Shown here: positions 18,440-27,528 of the stretch, piece after piece
Numbering within the stretch: the stretch's first letter is position 1
How the letters are laid out: each line of letters begins with the position of its first letter
Source of the DNA: Bartonella grahamii subsp. shimonis
GTDB taxonomy: Bacteria; Pseudomonadota; Alphaproteobacteria; Rhizobiales; Rhizobiaceae
Direction: 5' to 3'
NCBI RefSeq assembly: GCF_036327415.1
Contig: NZ_CP123961.1
Location: 186,001 to 250,000 of the forward strand
DNA: 64,000 nt
Position numbers and translations under genes: made by a program
The notes under the pieces: model-generated
The model's input: only the letters and a program-made list of their open reading frames with translations
Databases searched by the model: none
What the model was told of the DNA's origin: nothing

Positions 18440-18665
18440 CAATGAAAATGGGAAAACTGCTCCATCACCATTCCTTAATAAGCATATAATTCAGCACAAT
18501 CATTTTCTTTGCTTTTTCCAATCTTGTCAGCAACTCTTGGCACAGTGTTTATCAGAAGCAACTTCTTTTTTAATGATTGTTATGCCACGCCCACTACTTA
18601 TAACGTACAAGCAGATGACTTTGATTGCTTCAACATACATAGATTTGAAATAAGAATAACGAATA
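18440..18665 (-). repeat. Dispersed intergenic repeat, copy 6 (inverted, degenerate)
   Basis: Forward-strand matches to the reversed family are CAGCAACTCTTGGCAC, CAAGCAGATGACTTTGATTG and CATAGATTTGAAATAAGAAT. Order and orientation fit an inverted copy, but conservation is poor and the head is missing. Confidence 0.55.
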
Positions 18666-18776
18666 ACATTCCGCTTTCCCATTCAACATGCAAAAAACAA
18701 TGCGCCTTAATAAATAAAAGCCTAGCCCCACTATAACACTGCATGAAACACATGTGATAATACGTTACTATTTTCA

Positions 18777-19940
18777 CTAAGCTTTTTTGAGAGTTCCTTC
18801 TAAAAAAACCACTGCCAACAAGTAAATCAATAAATAGATACCAAAAATATAAACGAGTGAAAAAAAGCCAAATATATTGACCATATACGCACTCATGTAA
18901 AAAAATACCAAGAGGCTAAATCTCCCAACGGTTGACAAGAAAGATTCATATGTAGCCCTGAAATGATCACTAATACAATCATGCAAGACAACTTCCACAC
19001 GCAGATAGGTATACTTAATGAGATAAAAAATCATACAGACTATAATAACAGCAATTTCTTTTTTTGGTTCAAAGAAAGCCACTGTAAAAATCAGGGATAC
19101 TGAAAGAAACAGCAATAAAACAAAATTCACTCTTTCACTGAGTTTTGTAAAGAGAAAACTAGCCAAGAGCTGAGAGAGCAATACCAGTGAAAATGTCACA
19201 CCAAGATCAAAATAAGTAACATTAATATGATGATCTTTAAAGATCCACTGCCAATATTGCGAAAAGATATTGAAAAAGATCAGTGAAAAATAAAAGCATA
19301 AAGAGATATAAGGAACTTTAATAAAAATAGACAACATCTCTTTAGTATCACAAATAAGAGAATTCGCCTGAAGAGAGTTTGCTTTATTTGTTTTTTTCTC
19401 TCCTTTAAGGTCATCAAGAAAAAACAAACCAAAGAGTGTTGTCATCAACATTAAAAACGCCGCGATATACCATATATATTGGCTCGAATAATCAGCAAAA
19501 TAAGCACCAATCAAACTAAAGATAAACATGCCGATGTAATTATATTGAGAGCTCGCTCCCAGCACTTTTTTAGTCGATGTCACTTTTGCTTTTGCATATT
19601 GAACAAGTAAAGCATTGTAAGCCCCAGCAATCAATGTCAGCGATAAGGCATTAAAAGATTCTGCTAAAAGAAAACCGTAAAAGCTTGTAGAAATTCCCAT
19701 GAGAAAGAGCCATGTAGCAGCAAAAGCCGCTGCCAAAACGATCGATATTTTATAACTTTTTCTATCGGCAAAATATCCCAGAGGAATATCTGTAACCATC
19801 ATAATAAAAGCCTGAAACGACTTAATGATCCCTATGTCGATAAGAGTTAGTCCTTTTTCAAGCATATAAAATACAATAAAGGCGCCTGTTAAAATTCTTA
19901 TACCGTTAAATAAAAATCCAAATGCTAATATACTTGTCAT
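18777..19940 (-). CDS. MFS exporter next to the E1-like gene
   Basis: A 387-residue major facilitator protein with about 12 hydrophobic segments split by a charged central loop (LDDLKGEKKTNKANS). The loop between segments 2 and 3 reads DIPLGYFADRKSYK, the usual MFS motif A position. Start ATG 19940 sits four bases after a run of six G; the earlier TTG at 19961 is less likely. It lies 62 bp after the end of the frameshifted E1-like gene on the same strand and is the only intact gene of that cluster. In microcin C loci an MFS protein (MccC) exports the toxin and gives self-immunity; a similar role here is inference from context. It could equally be a general drug exporter. Confidence 0.8.
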   Translation of the reverse strand: MTSILAFGFLFNGIRILTGAFIVFYMLEKGLTLIDIGIIKSFQAFIMMVTDIPLGYFADRKSYKISIVLAAAFAATWLFLMGISTSFYGFLLAESFNALSLTLIAGAYNALLVQYAKAKVTSTKKVLGASSQYNYIGMFIFSLIGAYFADYSSQYIWYIAAFLMLMTTLFGLFFLDDLKGEKKTNKANSLQANSLICDTKEMLSIFIKVPYISLCFYFSLIFFNIFSQYWQWIFKDHHINVTYFDLGVTFSLVLLSQLLASFLFTKLSERVNFVLLLFLSVSLIFTVAFFEPKKEIAVIIVCMIFYLIKYTYLRVEVVLHDCISDHFRATYESFLSTVGRFSLLVFFYMSAYMVNIFGFFSLVYIFGIYLLIYLLAVVFLEGTLKKA

Positions 19941-20002
19941 CCATCCCCCCAATAATGTCAAAAAAGGGCATCCTATACATCATTTTATATAAAGATAAAA
20001 GC

Positions 20003-21101
20003 TTACATTTTACGACAAATGAGGCAATAACCGCTATAAGGATCTTCAGTCCTATCAATTTTATAGCTGGAAAAATTAATAAATAATGTCTTTTCTATAA
20101 TTTGACAAATGTCAAAATCCGTTAAATATTTTATTGCCTCAAGAGCAGCCAAAGAACCAGCAACAACATTTACGGATCTATCAAAGTATTCATATAGTTT
20201 TGCTTAATAGTCTTAACAAACTCAAACTCATTAACATCCTTCATATGATTCTGATTCACACATGCATAACATCTGGTTTTACCTGGAATAATCAATGGGC
20301 CAACAATAGCATTTACCGTGGCCGAAGCAGCATATAACAGCGCACCACCCATATTAAAAGCAGCTTCGTTCATTAAATGGAAAAAAGCTGGCCTTGGATT
20401 ATCTGCTGCGCATATAACAAGATCAGCTCTTTCGAATAGACGGCATGCCTTTTCTATATTATCTATTTTTTCATCATAGAACTCATATTGAGTCGAAGGA
20501 CTAATATATGGAGCTTTATCTCTAGCAACATCAACCTTTTTTTACCTAAGCCACTATAATTATAGAGTATCTGTCTAGATAAATTTGATTCTTCGACAAT
20601 ATCAAAATCATAGCTTTTAATATGTCCTGCCCCCATAGCAGATAATGTATAAAAAACATAACTTCCACATCCACCCAAACCAACTATAGTTATCTTAGCC
20701 TCTTTCAATTTGGAGTTAGCTAAAAGGGCATTGTCAAAACTACCTGATACAGGCTTGAATAAGTTAATTTGCCTATCAAATCTATTATACTCGCTCTCAC
20801 TAAGCCCAGCTTTTCTAATAGAATCCTCCTTCGAAAAGGGTGGTTCTATTATCAAGCATATATTTTGCTAAATACAAAAAATCTTCGCTTTCTGCAGTAT
20901 CTAGGTTACATTTCAATATATATCACCTATAGTATTCTCTACATCAAAACACGCCAAAGCCTTTATAACATTCGGTGACGTACCACTCATATCAAGAGCT
21001 ATAACATTTTGTAGATCCGCCCCTATCAAAACCTCATCACCTTCTTGCCTCGCTAATATGGTATATGAGTAAACATACTTGTTTTTATAGAGCAAATTCA
21101 T
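20003..21101 (-). pseudogene. Frameshifted ThiF/E1-like adenylating enzyme, MccB-like
   Basis: Piecing frames together gives about 360 residues. The N-terminal ~85 (ILARQEGDEVLIGADLQNV, LDMSGTSPNVIKALACFD, LYLAKYMLD) read like a PqqD-type RiPP recognition element. The E1 core has GLGGCGSYV (nucleotide loop), DFDIVEESNLSRQ, GLGKK, ICAADNPRPAFF, PLIIPGKTRCYACVNQ and the final GYCLICRKM. The CxxC pairs are the E1 zinc site. Housekeeping ThiF/MoeB normally lack an RRE, and IPGKTxCYxC is how MccB reads. The frame breaks near 20912, 20860, 20540 (a T7 run) and 20175, so it cannot make the full enzyme. Start ATG 21099-21101 overlaps the end of the AAA gene by 17 bp. MccB-type enzymes adenylate the C-terminal Asn of a short peptide. 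Confidence 0.82.
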
Positions 21102-21831
21102 TTTCAAATCTCCCCCTAGCAAGCTGAAGATCTACATGACTCAACAAATCGTGCAAATCACTTGTGTTATCAAAATTAAAATTATCGAAACAAAATTTAC
21201 GCCCATGATACTCTTCAAGATTTTATATGTAGCCTTATAGCATTCATTTTTTCATCTATTGAGAGCTCACTCAAGCTTACATGATGAAATCTACGAAAAA
21301 ATGCTGCATCCCCTTGAATATGTGCTAATTCTGCAGAAGTTGTCGCTATAATTAACTTTAAATTCTGTTCTAGCATAAAAGGTTTGAATAAATCCATGGC
21401 ACCGATACCTCCATCACTTCTGGTATGAGCGATTGAATGCCCTTCATCAATAAAAAGGGCGACATTCTCATATGGAGACACAGTTTCTATTAAAGTTCCG
21501 ATTTTTCGTTCAAACTCCCCCCGTAATCCCGTATCAGATATCACGCTTCCTAAATTAACCTCTAGTATGACATATCCATTCAACATAGGCTTAAACTGAT
21601 TAAGCCTAAAAGCTAACTCACGCACAAAAGAAGTCTTCCCACATCCAGCAGGACCAGAAATAACAATACTTTTCTTATAAGCGCAAAACAAAGAAACCAT
21701 CGCTGTTCTTATCATTTCTTCGCGACCAATATAAGGGAAGATCTCTTTCCTAAACCAAGGACATTCAAATTGACTCTACATGCTCTCATATCGCGAGCCA
21801 ATAAGAGCGCCTCTTCATTTTGTAAATACAT
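21085..21831 (-). pseudogene. Frameshifted ClpB-like single-module AAA ATPase
   Basis: Joined frames give about 245 residues: an N-terminal MYLQNEEALLLARDMRACRV, then FPYIGREEMIRTAM, Walker A GPAGCGKTS, Walker B NVALFIDEGHS, sensor 1 IIATTSAELAHI and arginine-finger region FFRRFHHVSLSE. A helical tail ends ARGRFENEFAL. The layout resembles the first AAA module of ClpA/ClpB standing alone, without a ClpP-binding loop or second module. The frame breaks near 21760 and 21215. ATG 21829-21831 has a strong G5-type ribosome-binding site (21832-21840). It overlaps the E1-like gene and so was surely co-translated. I know of no microcin C locus with this gene; its role, perhaps remodelling the peptide substrate or immunity, is unknown. 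Confidence 0.82.
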
Positions 21832-21853
21832 ATCACCCCCAACCGTAAATAGA

Positions 21854-21871
21854 AGGGGTCATACAACCCCT
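21854..21871 (-). promoter_or_regulatory. Hairpin before the AAA gene
   Basis: AGGGGT (21854-21859) and ACCCCT (21866-21871) form a 6-bp stem with a 6-base loop, just upstream of the AAA ribosome-binding site. It could modulate read-through or translation of the downstream genes. Confidence 0.5.
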
Positions 21872-21921
21872 CATTAAACGCGGATCTGATGTCATGATTT
21901 TGGTGAGCGTTCCGGAGAGTT

Positions 21922-21942
21922 TGAGAGGCAGACAGCCTCTCA
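21922..21942 (-). promoter_or_regulatory. 8-bp hairpin after the short peptide ORF
   Basis: TGAGAGGC and GCCTCTCA pair perfectly across a 5-base loop (AGACA on the forward strand). It lies 14 bp after the stop of the MLNIFN ORF. Read leftward it has no T-run; read rightward it is followed by TTTTAAAA. The ribosome-binding region of the peptide ORF (21983-21990) has the same 8 bases as one arm, so the other arm could pair with either. Confidence 0.7.
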
Positions 21943-21956
21943 TTTTAAAATAATAA

Positions 21957-21977
21957 TTAATTGAAAATATTTAACAT
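21957..21977 (-). CDS. Candidate six-residue precursor peptide (MLNIFN), MccA-like
   Basis: A minimal ORF, ATG to TAA, encoding MLNIFN. TGAGAGG stands six bases before the ATG, a good ribosome-binding site. The 3' residue is Asn, as in the microcin C peptide MRTGNAN, whose last residue is modified by MccB. It sits at the head of the cluster with hairpins between it and the next gene, as mccA does. A -10-like TATACT lies at 21998-22003. ORFs this short arise by chance in AT-rich DNA, so the call depends on context. A three-codon ORF (MRG) overlaps just upstream and is less likely. Confidence 0.4.
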   Translation of the reverse strand: MLNIFN

Positions 21978-22003
21978 TTTTAGCCTCTCATTAAAAAAGT
22001 ATA

Positions 22004-22330
22004 AAGGATCTAATAAAATAATTGCTAAATAAAAATATCTTGTATATATCTTTTTTTAGAAGAAGAGGTTCTAGAAAATTATCCCCGCTAGGATAAGTTG
22101 ATCATTTTATCTCTTTTTCCTTTTTCAAAATAAAAAATTTTTACTATTTTTGACCTTCTTTACGCCTTAAAAAATAAAGATTAATGGTACTTAAGATAAA
22201 TAATTAAAATATTTATTTCGTATATAAATTATTCTTTATGTAAATTTTAAAACCAAGTAGTTTTTGCCTATTATCCGGATTCATTTTCCAAGTTAGCATA
22301 GGAAGACATCTCATTAAGAAAGATTTCTCT
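22004..22330. other. AT-rich divergent spacer
   Basis: No gene is seen. This very AT-rich stretch separates the leftward peptide/AAA/E1 cluster from a small rightward ORF and likely holds the cluster promoter. Confidence 0.4.
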
Positions 22331-22528
22331 ATGGAAGAAGAAGTGGCAAAAATCTATACAAATGATAGTAAACATGAAAAATATCAAACTAAATTAGAAT
22401 ATTTTTTCGACCAACAACGTAAATGTGTGCAAGAATTTAATAATACATTGGAGGCGAAAAAATTACATGATGTGCGAAGTGATTTGTACAATTATCTTCG
22501 TGATATTGGACAGGTAATTTCAAACTAA
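22331..22528 (+). CDS. Hypothetical 65-residue charged protein
   Basis: A short, mostly helical and charged frame (MEEEVAKIYTNDSKHEKYQT, LEAKKLHDVRSDLYNYLRDI) with no signal or membrane segment. I recognise no family. It points away from the peptide cluster and has only a weak ribosome-binding site. Its codon use is plausible, but a chance ORF cannot be excluded. Confidence 0.35.
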   Translation: MEEEVAKIYTNDSKHEKYQTKLEYFFDQQRKCVQEFNNTLEAKKLHDVRSDLYNYLRDIGQVISN

Positions 22529-22562
22529 CAATATCAGTATCGTACACTGAAAATATGCCATA

Positions 22563-22950
22563 TTAGGACACAACACTTTTCAATTTTTTATCTACTTTTT
22601 CCTTAAGTTCATAGTACCGAATGATAAAAATACGCAAATCAATGCCCCTTGTTGAGGGAGTATATCGATCATCTTTATCTATACGTTGGCAACCAAAATA
22701 TCCAAAATCCCATATTACAATCAACCCACAAGCATACAAACCTGAAAGAAGTTTACTAACACATCCTGGGCTACGAGTTATAAAACCAATATCTTGATTG
22801 CTTTTAAAAATAATAGGAACTCCCCCCTTCCAATATTTTAAATTATGACAATACAGAATCGCAAATCAAAGATTTTACTTTAGCAGATGTAGAAGAATAA
22901 GACTTGATCTTCGTCCCTAATACCACTTTACTGTTTAATTCTACTTTCAT
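22563..22950 (-). pseudogene. Frameshifted unknown protein of about 128 residues
   Basis: A strong start: GGAGG five bases before ATG 22950, reading MKVELNSKVVLGTKIKSYSS. A frame break near 22860 is needed to join ILYCHNLKYWKGGVPIIFKS, DIGFITRSPGCVSKLLSGLY and GIDLRIFIIRYYELKEKVDK, ending at TAA 22563-22565. The ribosome-binding site and the length of coherent text in the second frame support a real gene with one recent frameshift. I do not recognise the family. Several Trp, Cys and Gly residues suggest a folded domain. Confidence 0.55.
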
Positions 22951-23607
22951 TTTAACCTCCTCGTTTAAAATAATATTCGGAAGAATAATCTCTCCCAATT
23001 TTAAGCTGGCATTCATATTAAATTACATCGACTAATAACTTTGGTAGCTTATTTAATTACAAAATTGCTCAAGCCATATTTTTATAGTGTCTCAAATCTG
23101 TAATATTTGTTCGAAATGGATTTTTATTTTTCGAAGATAAGTACTTCCAACCATCTGCGCAGTTTATGATTTTTTGTACTTTTATGAACTTGCATAGAAG
23201 GCTGTTATAGCAATACAAAGCTTTTTTGAGGTATTGAAGTATTTGAAAAAAAGTACAGGACCCCACGATCGGCAAGCAATAAAGCTTTTGTAAAAAAATT
23301 AAACAATAAAATTTTGAAAAGAGTTCAAATTATCCTATTAATTGAGAAAAATTCTAACAGCACTATCCAGCTTTTCATGGCAACCCATAAAATTAATGGA
23401 AATAATGTCACGTTTAGTTTTCTATTGGATCTGTTTGAAGACAGTATTATCAAGGAGAAATGCTTGAAAACAGTGAAGAAGCGCCTCAATTTATGAACAA
23501 TCATCTTGTTCTCAACATGCAACCACAATGAGGACTGAATATTGATTTACAAGCAAAAACACAACCTTTAATGAAGAAAAAATGCACTCCAAGAATTTAT
23601 TTCCCCC
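22951..23607. other. Spacer with weak ORFs only
   Basis: Two short frames can be read (leftward 23069-23275, rightward 23314-23496), but neither has a ribosome-binding site or recognisable content. The leftward one ends NPFRTNITDLRHYKNMA and may be a gene remnant. Nothing firmer is seen. Confidence 0.4.
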
Positions 23608-24843
23608 CTACCCAAAGCGTTTATGAATATAATCACTCAAAAGCCCTTCAAATTCTTCAGCAATGTGATCACCCCGCAAAGTTTTCACCTTTTGTCCATC
23701 AATAAAAACAGGTGCCGCAGGACTTTCCCCCACTCCAGGCAAAGAGATTCCAATATCCGCATGTTTTGACTCCCCTGGTCCATTGACGATACATCCCATC
23801 ACAGCAACCTTCAAACTTTCAACGCCAGGGTATTTTTCACGCCAAACAGGCATATTTTTGTATAAATCTGCTTCAATTTTTTGCGCCAATTGCTGAAAAA
23901 CCGTTGAGGTCGTACGCCCACATCCAGGACAAGCCGCAACCACAGGCAAAAACTGCCGAAACCCCATCACTTGTAAAAGTTCTTGCCCCACCTTCACCTC
24001 TCGTGTCCGATCACCACCCGGTTCAGGCGTTAAGGAAATTCGTATCGTATCGCCAATCCCTTGCTGTAATAAAATACCCAAAGCCACCGAAGAAGCAACA
24101 ATCCCCTTTGTTCCCATCCCAGCTTCCGTTAATCCCAAATGAAGAGCATAGTCACAACGTGCCGCCAAGGTGGTATAAACAGCAATAAGATCTTGGACAT
24201 CACTCACTTTAGCAGAAAGAATAATTTTATCACGTCCCAATCCCATCTCTTCAGCGCAAAGAGCCGAAAGCAAAGCTGACTGAACAATAGTTTCTCGCAT
24301 GACTTCAGAAACAGACAAAGGATTTTCTTGCTGTGCATTTTCATCCATAAGCCGTGTCAACAATGCATTATCAAGAGACCCCCAATTCACACCAATACGA
24401 ATAGCTTTATGATACCGGCAAGCAATCTCAATAATTTCTGCAAATTGACGATCTTTTTTTGCGCCAAAACCGACATTTCCAGGATTGATGCGATATTTTG
24501 CAAGCGCCTCAGCACACGCAGGATGCTCAGATAAAAGCTTATGACCAATATAATGAAAATCCCCAACCAATGGGACAAAAAATCCTAACTTCTCCAATCG
24601 CTCCCGTATTTTTGGCACAGCTGCCGCCGCTTCATCACGATCCACAGTAATTCGAACCAATTGTGAACCAGCTTGCCAAAGAGCAGCCACTTGAGAAACA
24701 GTCGCATCGACATCAGCTGTATCTGTATTGGTCATTGACTGTACAACTATTGGGCTCTGCCCCCCAACGATCACATCACCAACAGCAACACCAACAGACC
24801 GACGACGCTCAAATGGTTTAGATAAAAAATAGGTCGTACTCAT
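23608..24843 (-). CDS. ispG: 4-hydroxy-3-methylbut-2-enyl diphosphate synthase (GcpE)
   Basis: Catalyses the penultimate step of the MEP pathway to isoprenoids, a reductive ring opening that needs a 4Fe-4S cluster. The 411-residue protein has the N-terminal barrel start [26 protein letters not shown]-like text ([14 protein letters not shown]), the cluster cysteines in CPGCGRTTS and CIVNGPGE, and the conserved [27 protein letters not shown] at 24843 is the expected start. GAGG lies five bases before the ATG. About 50 bp further upstream a hairpin (TTCCTCC at 24895-24901 with GGAGGAA at 24913-24919) could fold in the leader; its role is unknown. Confidence 0.95.
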   Translation of the reverse strand: MSTTYFLSKPFERRRSVGVAVGDVIVGGQSPIVVQSMTNTDTADVDATVSQVAALWQAGSQLVRITVDRDEAAAAVPKIRERLEKLGFFVPLVGDFHYIGHKLLSEHPACAEALAKYRINPGNVGFGAKKDRQFAEIIEIACRYHKAIRIGVNWGSLDNALLTRLMDENAQQENPLSVSEVMRETIVQSALLSALCAEEMGLGRDKIILSAKVSDVQDLIAVYTTLAARCDYALHLGLTEAGMGTKGIVASSVALGILLQQGIGDTIRISLTPEPGGDRTREVKVGQELLQVMGFRQFLPVVAACPGCGRTTSTVFQQLAQKIEADLYKNMPVWREKYPGVESLKVAVMGCIVNGPGESKHADIGISLPGVGESPAAPVFIDGQKVKTLRGDHIAEEFEGLLSDYIHKRFG

Positions 24844-25246
24844 AAAGTCCTCAATTTTTTAAAACCTGCGCTATCAATCATCATTTACATTGACTTCCTC
24901 CGGCGCTTCAAAGGAGGAAAATTACACCGCCCACCAATCTTAACAGAGTGCTCTCAAAAGGTTCCACCTACTAACCACTGATGCAATTCAATTCATCGGT
25001 GCGATTCATTCTATAGACGCACCGGATAAGTTCTACTACTCTTGTTCAAGTTTATAACTTCTACACATGGTTGATTCAAAAAGAAACTGAAATCAAACAG
25101 AGACAATACTGTATTTTTAAGCTGCATGCCTATACCTCAACATCAATGTCATCGCAAAACAGTGTTTTACAACACAACAGATAATGCCTATCAAAGCACA
25201 ATTTTTAAAAATGCATGAAAGACACTGCCCAATTAATCCAACATGT

Positions 25247-25500
25247 TGATTTATAATAATCTATTTTTTACAAATTTGAATGGCAAACCCAAATATCGTA
25301 AGATTTTCTCATTTCAACTCTTCTTAATTGAATCAATCAGTACCGCTCTCCTACAGCCACAAGAGAACATGTAGATAAAAACTACAGATAGGGAATAAGA
25401 ATTCCTTATAAACTATTTCAAGTGCTAAAAGCTATCCCAATACTTTAAACAAACAAAAAAATGAAGACATCAGCTTACATCTTTATGAAATAAAGATAGT
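25247..25500 (+). repeat. Dispersed intergenic repeat, copy 7
   Basis: The head TTGATTTATAATAATCTATT, then ATATCGTAAGATTTTCTCAT, TTGAATCAATCAGTACC, CATGTAGATAAAAACTACAG, TATTTCAAGTGCTAAAAGC and a tail with ATGAAATAAAGATAGTGGA match the family. The satellite module ATCATGAAATGAACTCGAGC follows near 25560. The remaining 24844-25734 spacer holds no gene. Confidence 0.7.
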
Positions 25501-25734
25501 GGAATGAATCTTACACCATTTTGTAAAAATCTTTACCTTACATCCTTAACAAACACCATCATGAAATGAACTCGAGCCCGCTAGGAAATCCTTCATTAAA
25601 CTCAAACTCTTAATTCTCATCTCACCCACACGCGGCATTATCAATGCAACCTTTCAATTTTCAAGCCGTTATAGCAAAACCCCAAACACAATTCCAACTG
25701 TCACACAATAGTCTAACACATGAAGGAGTCAATA

Positions 25735-26019
25735 ATGTGTCTATTTTCAACCAACGCCAAAAATGCTAAAATTAAAAAACGTATAGCACAATTAAAAAGA
25801 GAGCTGGTCCCCGTAAACCATTGGAGTGCTCAAAATGATCGCTTTGAAAACATTTCTGAGCTGTTTAACACATGGAAACAAAAAGGCCGTCACGCGCTTT
25901 ACCACCTCAACAAACATGCAACAGAATTAAAGAAAAAAGCGAAAGAAAACCCTAAAAAAACCTTCGCATTAGCAGCGGGTGTCGTTTTAGCAAGCTTCTT
26001 GCTGGTTCGTAAAAATTAA
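25735..26019 (+). CDS. Small membrane-anchored protein of the ElaB/YqjD (DUF883-like) type
   Basis: A 94-residue protein: a charged helical part (KIKKRIAQLKRELVPVNHWS; HLNKHATELKKKAKENP) then a single C-terminal membrane anchor (KTFALAAGVVLASFLLVRKN). ENP-KK-hydrophobic-RK is typical of the ElaB/YqjD group. These proteins are tail-anchored in the inner membrane, and E. coli YqjD binds ribosomes. I chose ATG 25735 because AAGGAG at 25723-25728 lies six bases before it; the ATG at 25720 would place that signal inside the gene. It is monocistronic with its own terminator. Confidence 0.75.
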   Translation: MCLFSTNAKNAKIKKRIAQLKRELVPVNHWSAQNDRFENISELFNTWKQKGRHALYHLNKHATELKKKAKENPKKTFALAAGVVLASFLLVRKN

Positions 26020-26045
26020 CAATACAACCAACAACCTTCCCTTTT

Positions 26046-26074
26046 AATGCCCGACTCAAAGCGGGCATTTTTTA
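26046..26074 (+). terminator. Intrinsic terminator
   Basis: TGCCCG and CGGGCA pair across ACTCAAAG and are followed by TTTTTTA, 27 bp after the stop of the ElaB/YqjD-like gene. Confidence 0.9.
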
Positions 26075-26491
26075 TAGTTTACAAAATATAAACTTTACGT
26101 CTTCCCCCCTAACTTTACACTCTCCCCCAAAAGATAAGTTTTCCATCCATCCCGCCAATCTATCATGAAATTTTTTATCTAACATCCCCCTACCCCCATC
26201 TTCTAAATATACAATAACACCACATCTCAAAGAACAATGTTGCAAGAAACTACAAAAAAGTTTTCAACATTGCATCCATCTCCCTTTTACTGGGTTATTT
26301 TAAAAGAAATGGAAGTGAGTAAAGATGCATGCGCTTTAATATTCTAAGGAATATTATTTTACATCATGACATATAAGTATTTTAAGAGCTTTAAAAGATG
26401 TATCATAACAAACCAAACGAAATCTTCCAATGTGAATAGCCATTTGCTATAAGTAAAAGGCACAAAAATTAAACTGAAAAAACCCAAAATT
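26075..26491. other. Spacer, no gene seen
   Basis: AT-rich sequence with several C-runs (for example CTTCCCCCCTAAC near 26100). No ORF, repeat copy or hairpin of note. It lies beyond the 3' end of the leftward EmrA-like gene. Confidence 0.4.
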
Positions 26492-27499
26492 TTATCCTCC
26501 AGAATTGACCCGCTGCGAAGTATCCACATACGTAACCACGGACATCCCAGGAATGAGCTTTTCAATCCCCTCCTGCCCAGGATCTAAAGAAATCCGTACT
26601 GAGATACGTTGCGCAATTTTGATAAAATTACCAATTGTCGTATCTGTTTTTAACAATGAAAACTCCGAACCTGTCGCTGGAGCAAAACGAACCACACGCC
26701 CTGTTAACTTTTTATTGTTCAATGCATCAACAGAAAAAACAACCGGTTGTCCCACACGCATCTGAGAAAGTTGCGTTTCCTTATAATTAGCAATAATCCA
26801 AATATCATCAGAAATAACAGAAACCAATTGCGTACCTGGCATAACATATTGCCCTACCCTAGCGCCAACCAATCCAATATAGCCTGTTCTAGGAGATAAA
26901 ATCTTTGTATGATCGAGATTAAGTTTTGCCAACTCAACACTCACCTTTGCTCCGGAAACTTCTGACTGTAAACTTTGTTTTTCAAGATTTAATTGTTTTT
27001 GCAATTGTCGTTTTGTTTCTAGGGCTGCCAAGAGTTGTGAAAGAGGGCGAGAAACAGAAATTGCCGCATCACCAAAGCCTAACTTTTTACTATCAGGAAC
27101 AACATTAGAGAATGCTCGTGAACGCGCTAATTCTGCTTCTGCAGCATTAACTTCTCCCTGCAAAATCTGAGCTTGCAATTCAATACTGGCCAGTTTTGCA
27201 TTTTTTGAATCGAGAACAGCCTGTGCCCGTGCAAGCTGCTGCCGAAAAAGAGAATCATCAAGCTCAAAGAGCAGCATTCCTTTTTCAACACGTTGATAAT
27301 CTTGCACATAAATCCGTGCAATCACCCCAGAGATCTGTGAACTAACCAGAGTAACATTGCCCTTAATGGAAGCATTATCCGTTATTTGAATGTTATTTAC
27401 AAAAGGAGGAAGCCTCCAAGCCCACAAAATCAGCAAAACACCCGTAATACCTGACAGGAATGCAACAATCGTAGCTTTTGACCGTAATGCTTTTATCAT
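26492..27499 (-). CDS. HlyD/EmrA-family membrane fusion protein
   Basis: The periplasmic adaptor of a tripartite efflux pump. It has an N-terminal membrane anchor (IVAFLSGITGVLLILWAWRL), then the lipoyl half (ASIKGNVTLVSSQISGVIAR, VEKGMLLFELDD), a coiled-coil hairpin (about residues 90-190), the second lipoyl half (ILSPRTGYIGLVGARVGQYV) and a beta-barrel ending LIPGMSVVTYVDTSQRV. ATG 27499 follows GAGGGG by eight bases; an upstream GTG (27508) is less likely. The gene follows emrB-like 27529-29157 by 29 bp, so they form one transcription unit, perhaps extending the ATP synthase operon. The substrate is unknown. Confidence 0.88.
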   Translation of the reverse strand: MIKALRSKATIVAFLSGITGVLLILWAWRLPPFVNNIQITDNASIKGNVTLVSSQISGVIARIYVQDYQRVEKGMLLFELDDSLFRQQLARAQAVLDSKNAKLASIELQAQILQGEVNAAEAELARSRAFSNVVPDSKKLGFGDAAISVSRPLSQLLAALETKRQLQKQLNLEKQSLQSEVSGAKVSVELAKLNLDHTKILSPRTGYIGLVGARVGQYVMPGTQLVSVISDDIWIIANYKETQLSQMRVGQPVVFSVDALNNKKLTGRVVRFAPATGSEFSLLKTDTTIGNFIKIAQRISVRISLDPGQEGIEKLIPGMSVVTYVDTSQRVNSGG

Positions 27500-27528
27500 T
27501 TTTTGCACCCCTCTTCTATAACATCACT

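Noticed and set aside
20463..20855. Housekeeping ThiF/MoeB gene
   Set aside because: RRE-like N-terminus, MccB-like IPGKTxCYxC and an AAA/MFS context instead of thiamine or molybdopterin genes; the gene is also frameshifted.
21834..21945. A 36-codon ORF (starting MRGCLPLK) between the mini-ORF and the AAA gene
   Set aside because: Its start lies inside the hairpin, there is no ribosome-binding site, and it spans both hairpins.
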